From Argopecten irradians (Eukaryota > Mollusca > Bivalvia > Pectinida > Pectinidae): a DNA stretch of 64,000 nucleotides. Both the position numbers and the translations under genes were made by a program. Shown here one piece after another: positions 11,961 through 23,000 of this stretch. Location of the stretch: the NCBI RefSeq assembly GCF_041381155.1, contig NC_091134.1:4460001-4524000 (forward strand). The letters run 5' to 3'. The notes under the pieces are model-generated. The model saw only the letters and a program-made list of their open reading frames with translations. It made no database searches and had not been told where the DNA came from. The first letter of the stretch is position 1, and the number at the start of each line of letters is the position of its first letter.

Positions 11961-14208
11961 ATACATTTTTTGCTTTTTTATTTATTTATTGGTAATATGG
12001 ATATATTTTTTATCATTATCAATCAATGTTTTACTACTCGTGCCACCAAACTTGCTGTTTATCAATACACCGAGTCAATGGGTCTTTCAGTTGAATGAAT
12101 GATTGAAGCACCTTCATCTATGATTTCTTCTAAATTTCGGTAGTTTTGTTCTCTAGGTTCTAAGAAATGTTCAATATTTTTCTGTTCTTTCATCAAGCAG
12201 TAATTCTTATTTAGAAGTTTCGTAACAATCACTTTACTTTTACTTAATAATCAGATTTACCTCTGTTTATACAAATCATATTGCATTGTGTACTATACAC
12301 GTATATGCTAGGAAAAACAAACTGCCTTGCTAAACATTTCAATATGATTAAGAATCATTCATATAAACTGGTATTACTGGAGAGCATACAGTTGTGACAT
12401 TCTTTGGTCTCTATTCATATAAAAATCCCATCTACCTGTCATTTAGCATTCTTTATTGTACCAGTATGTTACCTGTGTAGTCTGCTTAACCTGCCTATAT
12501 TATTAGGATTTTTTTTGCCTAATACAATGTATATAGAAGAGAAAAAAATACAAGAAAAAAAAACCCCCTAATAATATGGGCAGGTCAACTGACTATGAAA
12601 ACTGTTGTTGAAACTTATTATGTAGAGGGCATAATCTGTTTTGACGTATTGAATACATAAAAAAAATTGGAGTTATGCATCAAAAAGTTAATGGAGGCAA
12701 CATAATGTCAAGTCAGCTAATTTTATTGATTTAGATGCATCCAGAGAGTTTAAAATCTTTTTTCATTCAACAAAAACATATGTTTTCAGTTATTCATTTG
12801 ACTTTGGAAAGAAGAATGGAAATCAACTATTTTTGCATTGTTTTATTCATGTCTGCGCTTAAAAGACTTTGAAGAACATTTCATCAGTCTGGCCAATTTG
12901 AGTTATTCCCCTTCTTCCATTTTGGCATTAGCTCAGAGTTTGACAATTGGTGATGTTGGTCAATGAATAAAATCTGTATACATTTTGTGTTAATATCACT
13001 GAACAAATAGTTTTAATTTTTAATCTCAGGAAAATGCAGTAGATCTTGAATGTTAGTATTTGAATGAAAATATGTGACAACCTTGAAATCCACAATTATA
13101 AAATTTAAGTATTATCTGAATCAAAGGTAAGCTGGATGTTACACTTGCTTCTGGTTTCAATGACTAATTTGTATCCCCATTTGGTCTTCTTTCACTGGTG
13201 AAATTGTATAGAGATTTATCTATAAAAAGTTGGCATTTTGTGAAACCAAAATTAAAATTATTGCCACTTACATTCTTACTTCTGAAAAAGATTTTTTTAA
13301 TAAAAAAATGGATATAGTATAATTATGATACTCTACTAATATATCCTGTTAAAGCCATGGGGTTTTGAATTTCGTTTAACCTTTGGTTGAATCTGTTTGA
13401 ATTCAAACTATTTTTTTGAACATTTGATACCCAATCAGCTTTCAATTAAATCTGTCTTGTAAATACACATATATAAAATATTAAATCTGCCTTGTAAATA
13501 CACGTATGTAAAAAGTAAACTTGTTGACAATTCTATAGCGTTTTGGAATGTAGTGCCTTATGGTCCCTTTGTCTAAGTCAACCTTTGACCTTATCGTTGA
13601 TTGTATATGTTTAATTTTATGCAAATGATGGTAATGAGAATCTCTATTATCTTGTTTATGTGATTTCTTTTGAAAGTTATAGAAGTTCATATTCAGACAA
13701 AATAAGTTTTTGACAGTTTTTGAATTCCGACACAATATAATATTTGGGACACCTCCAGAAACTGTATTGAAATGTCTAATTTAATTGTAAGTTTAGTGTA
13801 ATCATTCCCCTCCCACCACAAAGTCTTTCTAATGAAGTTAACACTTTAAACACATTATGAAGAGGTAGTCTGATAAGTTGAGAAACACCACCTATGGCTT
13901 AAGCACAATGAAAGTTGGAATATGTCGAATACAGGGCTGAAATCGTTTAACTTTCTTAATTAAATTAGAAAGGAAAAATCTCCATTTGGGAACAAAATTA
14001 GGTAGCCAGAAAAAAAAAAATCTTAATTTTAGGAATGAAAATTAAAAATAAAACTTCTTTGAAATAATTTCCATGGAAATAAGGTCCATTATCAGCCAAA
14101 AACCAACTACCCTTAAACTTGCTTATGAATACAGGATATGTCAAGTTGTGTCTTTATCACGTTTTCCATAAAAATGATAAATTCGCTATTTGCAATAAGG
14201 TTACTTAC
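11961..14208. other. non-coding stretch
   Basis: AT-rich sequence with no supportable exon. The only clear structure is an inverted repeat at 12491-12507 / 12567-12583 (CTGCCTATATTATTAGG with one mismatch). The longest open frame (13481-13735, minus) is of low complexity and lacks splice support. Confidence 0.5.
12491..12583. repeat. inverted repeat, 17-bp arms
   Basis: CTGCCTATATTATTAGG at 12491-12507 is mirrored at 12567-12583 with one mismatch. The 59-base loop is A-rich. Probably a small foldback element. Confidence 0.7.
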
Positions 14209-14257
14209 CGAAGAAACCTGTGTATGCTTCCTCAGATGTTTTTAAGGAATACTCCAT
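14209..14257 (-). CDS. candidate first coding exon of an unidentified minus-strand gene
   Basis: ATG at 14257-14255 sits in a good context (A at -3, G at +4). The exon encodes MEYSLKTSEEAYTGFF plus one base and ends at a strong donor, TTCG|GTAAGTAAC. A TATAAAAA lies about 120 bases upstream (14382-14375 on the minus strand). I could not find a partner exon, so this stays a candidate. It cannot join exon 7 of the TMEM163-like gene in frame. Confidence 0.3.
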
Positions 14258-14849
14258 GATCTCGTCGCTATCAGATCCTAATGATGTTCAGATCAAGTAA
14301 AAACGTTGTGGATAAAATAATGTGTTTATGGTAGGTAGTGTCAATAAGTATCGTTAATTAGGTGTTGGTGCTTGTTTTTATATTATACTTTGTGTTCAGT
14401 GAATGTTTAGTCGGATGCTTTATCTACACAGTCTGTGTGTAAGCTAGTCTACGGAAACATTTATTTTTCATGGTATTGTGTACATCTACACTAGATAGGT
14501 TTAAAATGACAGTTATGTAAATCAATTCATTTTCTAAAGATACAAATTTTCGCGTTATTTCGTGAGAGGGCTCGGATTAATTGTATAGAACCCATATATG
14601 AATACACGATTGTCAGCTCTTGATCGCGAATTTATACATACCTGAATATGTTAGAAACAATTAATACGCGAAATATTGTTTACGTGAAAATGAAATGGAT
14701 TACAGTAGTTAAAAGGCATAAGAGACAACGAAAGAAAAAAATAATGTTTCAAAAACTTGTAATGAGTCATAAATCAGCAATATTGTCCGTGTTTATGACA
14801 CCATGCGGTAATTTGAAATACTCAAATCTGCTTTAACTGTTTATTTTTA

Positions 14850-15538
14850 GGTCATCTGACCCGACCTATAGTCGTCATGTTTCGTCCGTCGTCGTCCACC
14901 GTGCTCCGTCCGCCGTGCGCCGTGCGTTAACTTTTCACATTTTGAACTTCTTCTCAAGTTCTACCGGTGCGATTTTGGCTGAATCTTGCATGAAATGATC
15001 CTGACATGGTCCTGACAAAGTGTTGTTATTTTTCGGGTCGATCCGAATTCCAAGATGGCCGCCACAGCCGCAATCTTGAAAACACATTTTGAACTTCTTC
15101 TCAAGTTCTACCGATGCGATTTGACTGAAACTTGCATGAAATGATCCTGACATGGTCCCGACAAAGTGTTGTTATTTTTCGGGTCGATCCGAAATCCAAG
15201 ATGGCCGCCACAGCCGCCATCTTGAAAACACATTTTGAACTTCTTCTCAAGTTCTACCGATTCGATATGACTGAAACTTGCATGAAATGATCCTGACATG
15301 GTCCCGACAAAGTGATGTTACATCTTTGGTTGATCCCACATCGAAGATGACTACCATGACACTATATCTAATTAATTTCCTATATGTTAAGGCCCTTGGG
15401 CCTCTTGTTTGAAATAAAATTTGTTGAAAGAAATTAAAAATGATCCTGACATGATCCTGACAAAGTGACACCATATATGATTAATTTTACTATTGTCAAG
15501 GTAGTCAGATGACCGTTAAGGCCCTTTGGGCCTCTTGT
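14850..15538. mobile_element. TIR element containing a 146-bp tandem repeat
   Basis: An 11-bp inverted repeat, GGTCATCTGAC (14850-14860) and GTCAGATGACC (15504-15514), brackets a GC-rich CCGTCCGTC segment. About 2.5 tandem copies of a unit of about 146 bp follow, with starts near 14944, 15091 and 15237. The unit contains AACTTCTTCTCAAGTTCTAC and CCAAGATGGCCGCC. The phrase AAGGCCCTTGGGCCTCTTGT occurs near 15390 and again near 15520. The minus-strand open frames over it (for example 14935-15153) merely read through the tandem unit and are not genes. Confidence 0.75.
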
Positions 15539-16452
15539 TACATGATTTTACCTTTTTGGTAATCGAAAAATGTTCAGAGCAAAGAACAATATAAACTCCT
15601 TGTAGTACAATACTAAACCAAAATTAGTACATTAAAGTAACTGTTATCAGTGAAAATCACTATAGCTAGGATCTGTTAAATGGGGGAAAATACAAAATTT
15701 AACAATTAATGTTTGAATGTATCGAAAATTTAACGCTTGCTAATTTTATGATTATATTTGATAATAATTTTGAAAATACTTTTTGATGACAATCTGTAAA
15801 TGTAACTTTAACAAAGTAACAAGAACGGTATGAATTATTTTCCTCTCTATTTTAGAAATGAGAGATACAATGTAGGTACACGAAATCTATCGCCTTAACA
15901 CTGTGTTTAAAGCTACGATAAGACTACAGTGTCAGATTTACTACACAAGATCAGCAACAATTATTTCTAATATGTCTAACATTTTGTATCACTGGAATAG
16001 TTTGACTATTGAAAATTAAGAAATAAACAGTTAACTAGATGACCCCATTAGGATAAACTGGATTGCAATCGAAGTTTTCTATATAGTTTTGTAATTATTG
16101 TGCGAGATAAATCTGTATCAATGCATTAAAATAGAAATTTTTTCTTTTTGTTTGGAGTTCTTTTTTTATCTCGGTACACTATGTATACATTACTGACTAG
16201 ACGAACTAGAGTCTTTAGAAACCGAAATGATACCGTCTTATTCCATCACTATACATGTATGATCACTTTTGTCACTCCTTTGTGTGAAAGTGTGCATAAA
16301 TAGAATACATACTTACCCGGTCAAGGATTGGTGAACGTATATACTTACCTGAGCTTCTTCACCATTCGGCTGACCTAAAGATGACACTATTATATATCTA
16401 GAAGTCTTTTGAGCTACAATCCTACAGCTAGGACTTAACCTCCATGTCCCGG

Positions 16453-16600
16453 TTACTGTAAACCAACCTTTTTCTGAGAGACGTAATTTCGCATTTTCTT
16501 GGCCAACGCTATTTTCACGGTGATTTAAGTTCGTGACGTACATGTAAAGAGCAATTCGTTGTATATTATCCTTGTTGAATTCTAAGTTGGTTTACAGTAA
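16453..16600. mobile_element. 148-bp MITE, TTACTGTAAACCAAC ends
   Basis: Perfect 15-bp terminal inverted repeats lie at 16453-16467 and 16586-16600. The interior matches a MITE type I recall as common in bivalves. A 76-codon minus-strand frame (16313-16543) runs across it and is therefore not accepted as a gene. Confidence 0.8.
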
Positions 16601-16721
16601 AACTGAGCCTCAGACACGTCCAGTTTAAACTAGTCAGAAAAGGCGAGACGAATGTGTGGGTTGAGAAAGAAAATAGTTTGCCTAATTCTGGTCTTGGGCA
16701 GTTAAAACTAAAAAAAACGTG

Positions 16722-18085
16722 CTAGATTTTGAACGCTAAAGTCTATTTTAACAACGTTTATCGTTTCTGATTGTACTGAAACTTTGCCAAGTTAATCTAT
16801 TCTTTTATCACAAAATATGAAGTTAACATAGGAAACTTTCAAAAGTTTCTAGTATTGGTTTGGGTTAATATCGAAGAACGTGTGCGAAGTTTGAAATGAA
16901 CCCCGTCTGAAAACGTGAATAATGTGAAATTATTACTAAAAGATCGGCTCCTTTTCAGGTATATTTTTTTTCAAATGAAAAATATCAGATGCTCAAGACT
17001 ATCTAATGAGGACACTTTGGGACTTTAATAACATGTCTGTCACTAAAATGTTACAAATTCTGAAAGCTACACGATTTTTGAAACGTCATTACATTGCAGG
17101 TTCTAGATTTTGAACGCTAAAGTCTATTTTTAACAACGTTTATCGATTCTGATTGTACTGAAACTTTACCAAGTTAATCTTTTCTTTTATCACAAAATAT
17201 GAAGTTAACATAGGAAACTTTCAAAAGTTTCTAGTATTGGTTTGGGTTAATATCGAAGAACGTGTGCGAAGTTTGAAATGTTGCATTATAACCCAGGTGG
17301 ATATATCAAACGAGAAGTGTGATTTTTCTATCAATCACAGTTGTGCTGATGTGATAAGGTCAGGGAAAAATACACAAATGCCATGTACATATTTACAATA
17401 TCAAATACTGTTCAACACAACAACCTTCGATCTAGATAATAATAATTTATTCAGATAACGTCATAATGATAAAAAAATATCGATAAAGTGATTTCATGAA
17501 TAATTTTATTAACAATAACTTTTTAAAACACCAGAAGGGATTCCGTTTCCATTGACATAGATTAATATTTGTTCCGGTGAATTGTACCAAACTGTGTGTC
17601 ATACTGTATATATTTCCAATTCCTTTATGTGTATAGTCATCAGATGGAACCAGGAGTACCGTAGGGATCCATGGAATGACTATTATCACCAAACGATGTA
17701 TCACAAATATTCCAACATGTCCTACTTGCTTGTTGCGGAATGTTTCGCTATAAGTCTGAAACAACAGCATAAATACCAACTACAGAAAGAAGAAAAAAAT
17801 ATGTATGATTCAAACTTTGACATTAACAAATAAATGCAAAACTACAATGTAGCTTATGAATTCTAGAATAGATCTTAGAACCCCGTCTGAAAACGTGAAT
17901 AATGTGAAATTATTACTAAAAGATCGGCTCCTTTTCAGGTATATATTTTTTTTTCAAATGAAAAATTTCAGATGCTCAAGACTATCTGGAATGAGGACAC
18001 TTTGGGACTTTAATAACATGTCTGTCACTAAAATGTTACAAATTCTGAAAGCTACACGATTTTTGAAACGTCATTACATTGCAGG
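16722..18085. repeat. rearranged duplication A-B-A'-X-B'
   Basis: Block A (16722-16898) recurs almost unchanged as A' (17103-17280), and block B (16899-17100) recurs as B' (17879-18085). In the first copy A abuts B directly; in the second they are separated by a 598-bp segment X (17281-17878). The simplest reading is a tandem duplication of A-X-B with loss of X from one copy. X does not have clean GT-AG ends, so a spliced-out intron is unlikely. Confidence 0.85.
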
Positions 18086-20083
18086 TGGTACAAACTTATG
18101 TCACCAGAATTACAATAAAAATAATTTAATTTTCTTGAAAATGGTTCTATAGTTATATGTATTTGATAGCATCATACCAAAATTATGTCATTGTACATAC
18201 AATAAATCTATTGTATTTCAGATTCACGACTTATAGGGACAATTCACTCAGGCTAATTCTTTTACATAACCAAGAAGCAAAATATGGCATAAATGTATTG
18301 TTCGACATTTCTTATGTATTTTAATTGATACCGTTGTAATTACAAATCGTTGATCAATAGGATTAAGCAGGTACAATATGTACGCTGTACCCATATCCGA
18401 GCCAAAGTCACGCACGTTAAACAAATGAACTTCATAATCACTGAGGAAGTGATAAAATGATTTTTTAGGCAAGACAATTCGCCTAATAAGGTTAACACAC
18501 TACTGTCAGAGCGATTTGAGCAGTTCTAGACAAAAGTAGCATTACTCTACGAGCAAGGGACAGGGTTCAGCATACAAGATGTTCGGCCACAATGTGTAAT
18601 GGCGGACAGCGAGCAAGTTTGAACATTTCACATGCATTTCACCACCAGTGGCATTTCAGGCATATCACAGTAAAACCGACTTATCTACTTTTCATTAGAA
18701 GTGGGGATTTTCCGATGTACATTGTGTATCTATAAATTGTAATATTCTCTTTGACTGAACTTAAACTTTAAACTTTTAATACCAATACCATTTTCAACAC
18801 GGAATATTAGTTCTTGAGCTTCTTTCATTAGCATTAGCAGTAATCTGAAATATGTTCAAAGTTGGACACAAGGATCACTGCCCTGCAGGTAGGGCTTTAG
18901 AATTGTACCTGCTGCCCCTATTGCATGATCGTAAAAGGCGACTAAATTTAGGATCTTATCTTTTCTCTTCTTCCTAACTGACTTTATCTTTCCTAATGCC
19001 TCCCTTGGCACCGCCTCACTTTTGGCCTTGAGTTGAGCGTGTTCGCCCTTGTGGAAGGCCCTGGGTTCTCTCCCTGGCCGAGACACACCAAAGTCTATAA
19101 AAGTGGTAGTTTCTACTCCTGCTTAGCGTTCAGCACACAGGGAGTGGGACGACTGGTTCGCCCGTTGTCAGTATAATGTGACCGGGTGGGGTGTGTTGCT
19201 TGGTGTCTTCGGCGGCATGCTTCAGTGATATAGCACTATAAAAAGGGCAACAGTTCCACTATACAAGAAGACACAACACGAACATACCGCAGTCTCCCAG
19301 TACACTCACCTCGCACAACATACACGCAACACACCGCATACATGGGAGGCCGTCCTTACATGACCATAGCTGTTAATAGGACGTTAATAAATCAAACAAA
19401 CAAACAAACAAACATCACCTTGCCAAATACCCAGAATATTTTTGGAAAACATTATTCTATGCCTTTTATGTCTTTTAGGCGAAGAAATAAAATTTAAAAA
19501 CACGCAAATAGTAACAAGCACTTAAACCTTTAACACTAACAATTTCAAATTAGATCCTAGACGAATTTCACATCAATGTCTTTTTGCTAATCCGTGTTCA
19601 AATATAAACTATGAGATGCGTCTTTTAAAAGTTTAGAAAGTATATGGTTTGTAATTAATCATACCGTTTACTGTTGTTAATTGAAAGGTTTTGAGACGAC
19701 CTCTAGTGCGATGAACTCTGTTGTTTACATCGAAAATAGGAAATTTCTTAAGACATAACCAGTGAGACGAATAAAAGAAAAGCTTTTAACGGCCAATTAT
19801 GACACCCACTGTGATGTTATTGTATCACCGCGCAATCATGACTTGTTATTTCATATTGCGTTACAAGGAGGACATATAGTAGACTGACGATTTTGGGAAA
19901 TTGAAGTTCAGATCCCTTTTTTATTTAGTTTAAGTATCATTTTTATTCAGTGTAATTCCTATAACATTTCTATTATGATTAAAATTGTTTAAATCGGCTT
20001 ATTTTTTCAAATTGGTGTTGAAAAATGGTATGATACCTGATAATAGTTTTACTGACTCAATTATATCGCAGGACTGTACTTAC
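18086..20083. other. non-coding stretch
   Basis: Apart from the 530-bp interspersed repeat (18878-19414) I find no exon. A 74-codon minus-strand frame at 18248-18472 has no splice or family support. Confidence 0.5.
18878..19414 (+). mobile_element. 530-bp interspersed repeat family, full-length copy 1
   Basis: This is the most complete of seven copies in the window. It starts CTGCCCTGCAGG, has the signature GATCGTAAAAGGCGACTAA, then CCGAGACACACCAAAG and GCATGCTTCAGTGATATAGC, and ends CTGTTAATAGGACGTTAATA plus (AAAC)n. The (AAAC)n tail and the shared GGACGTTAA end point to a retroposon moved in trans by a LINE. The 76-codon minus frame inside it is not a gene. Confidence 0.8.
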
Positions 20084-23000
20084 TTGACAGAAAACGAAAA
20101 CAGTATAAGACTGCATATTATTCCAAATATAGAGTCTATATACCAAAGACTAGAGTCCGCCATATATGCTTCAAGGGCCCCAACTACCGCAAAACTCATC
20201 ACCGCACCAATTATGGTAATAGCACCTACAACAACAAGCGATGAAATAATAAGTACTTTGTTATATTTGTTCAATAATAAGCGAAAGATCAACGTCAGGT
20301 GTAAGAACAAAAGATGCCTAAATTACTTGTGTACGAGGTATGATTATTTTAATATTCCACATTTTATGATCCCCGCATACGTCGACAGAGATATGTCGAT
20401 ATTGACTTGTTTACCAGATTCCTTACATTTAGTTTATATCCATCATTTCACATACTACTGTTATACAACGTAATGTGAAGCGACATATCTGACCTTGCTA
20501 TGTCCGATAGTTTTGCGGGTTATGATGAGAGTCGTCAGATTCCACTATTTACTACATGTACTTCAGATGTACTAAAGTATCGGATTCATTGCAATTGCTG
20601 AAGCTAACAAAGGTTGTTTACTAATAAAACTCCTAATTTCACTTTCATTACCAGAAGTGTTTCATCATATTTTGAATTAGTAAAAAAATCGAAATTTGCA
20701 AAATTTAAGGTATAGAGTCATAGTTTTGAACCGCACACTGATTTACATTATATTATTTCATTAGCCGTGAATCAGTCGACAGGTGAAAAATAATCCCAGG
20801 TCTTCCTCTCCATGTTTATCAAAGAGATCGGTTCGATCGCTCATGTGCGTTATCTATAGTAAGTGAGATAAGACGCTAGACAAATATAACATATATCGCT
20901 TTTTTATTGATTTTCTCAACCTAGCCATTTTATTTTAAAAACGAAGTCGGTTTTGTGTGTGATGCTGATCAGTACCATCAATGGTAAGTTCATTGAAGCA
21001 TATCACACGAGTCAGGACGAAGTTACCAATAGGAACCATTAATGAAATCAATGATTACAGATATCGCCAATTTGTAATGATTAACACACACACGCTATCA
21101 TATATGGACTATTTTTAGCTTCAGTCTGCTTTAAAGTGTTGTTCTGACTTGATTAAAGTTCTCACAGGGCCTTATATACAAAAAATCATTACCGTGTATA
21201 TATAGTAAATTTTAAAATAACGCTATTTTTGTCTGAAAAATGGATCACAGAACAATTTGAAGAAATAATTGACGATCATTTTCCAAATGTGCAGTTCTTG
21301 AGTAATTTGAAGAGAGAAATATTCTCTCAAATAGAGACAATTCGAAATAAAGTGCAAACCACAAAAAAATGTACACACGAATATTCCATGTTTTACAGTA
21401 TGTACAGGATGATGAAAAAGACCCATGGCTCTTAAAGTTTAAAAGTGCTTTCGTCACACCAAAAGATGTAAATCATGAATTTCATACTTGAATATTCCAT
21501 GACAGATTTGCCTCGTATTTATATGATGGATGCATAGAAAGTATACTGTGCCGGTTACAAGAAAGCTATCTGTCTTTAAATTAATATTCATGGACTTTGG
21601 TAGATGCGAATGCAAAAAAAAAAAAAAAAAAAAAAAAACAAAAACGTGATTTATACAATTCCAGCAAACGACATGTCCTGAAGATTTTAAAAAGTTGCTG
21701 TTGTCATACTTACTGTCTGTGAGGAGAGCCATACTCTCTATTTTGTAGCCAATACATATTTTGGAAACACCAAGAATCACATTTATAACACCATTGACAA
21801 GCGCTAATGTCCATACCATGCTAGACTGAAACAAACAACAAATAATCAACTATATGAAATGTCACTCAGCGTCTTGTATATTACAATGTCTACAAACTTG
21901 CTAGAGGTTTATCATTTCTATACAAAGCGTTAAAATTAATATCTGCTTGCATTTTTGCTGTTCTTTCTCTGAAAATCTGAAAATTCACCATTGGCATATC
22001 ACCCTTAAGATACTAGGGCAATACACTCTTGTCGCCTGAAGCTGTATTTCATGACTACCCATGCAATAAAGCCTCGTGACGCCATAGCGACAACAAAATT
22101 ACTATTTTCTCGGTACAATTTTAAAAATGTTTTTCAGAAACTAGGCTTGATTTACTTCAAAAGATACAAATAACGGGATTTATTACGCAATTTCTTGTAT
22201 GCAGAACAGTCGCGTTTTTTTTTATTCCTTTCAAATCGGCGGAAATCCATAGTAGTAAAATTGAAATAAACCGTCTCGGCAAGCCTCGGGTTTTACAACA
22301 TTTTGTGACCGTCGGATAGAATATTCCTATCCTTCATATCCTCATATGAAAGACTGTGTAGAGTTACGTACCTTTATTTCTTTTACACGTCGTACTAAAT
22401 CATATATTGTTTTTCCGACCAAGAAAAGCGAGGACAGTAAAAAGAAGAAACCTATGATGAGACAGGCCCTGCAAAGAATACATATACTTCAATAAAACAT
22501 CAGCACTCATATTAATACATGTAATGATATACATACGAATCGAATTGTCGACCTAACGAAAGCACAAAATTCACAAATTATGAATGTACTTTATGGTGTA
22601 AATCATGCAATTAGTTCCTGGTATATTTCATCAGGTTGGAAATGGGAATTATGTACTGATAATTTTACACCACCAGTGGTCATGTGGTCATATAACAATA
22701 CCATTATATAAAGCTCTTGTTAGGTTTTCAAATCTAACATAATGCCATTTCCACTATATCTTTGTCGACTTAGTTTGGACCTACAGTATATCAATAAGCA
22801 GGTAAGTGTATAATAAATTCTAGAATGATATTAGACTTGAGGTTTTACCTGGATTCTGCAGACTCGGAGTATATTTCTTTACTATGAAATCTCCACAGTA
22901 CTACTATTGAAGAGGCGCTGTCGAGAAGGGCCGCTAACTACAATGTAACGGAAAGCTATATAAATATGTAGTCAGAAAGTATTCTCACAAACAGAAGCAT

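Noticed and set aside
14935..15474. Three overlapping minus-strand frames with repeated peptides
   Set aside because: They are translations of the 146-bp tandem repeat; the protein repeat only mirrors the DNA repeat.
16313..16543. 76-codon minus-strand frame with a good donor (GCTCAG|GTAAGT)
   Set aside because: More than a third of it lies inside the 148-bp MITE at 16453-16600, and no neighbouring exon joins it convincingly.
17281..17878. Segment X as an intron missing from a retro-copied duplicate
   Set aside because: Its ends are not GT-AG in either alignment of the one-base overlap, and the duplicate lies in tandem, not at a retrocopy site.
21454..21714. Downstream part of a 131-codon minus frame (21454-21849)
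   Set aside because: Only 21825-21714 is exon; the rest runs past the GTAAGT donor into a 29-base poly-A tract (poly-T on the minus strand).
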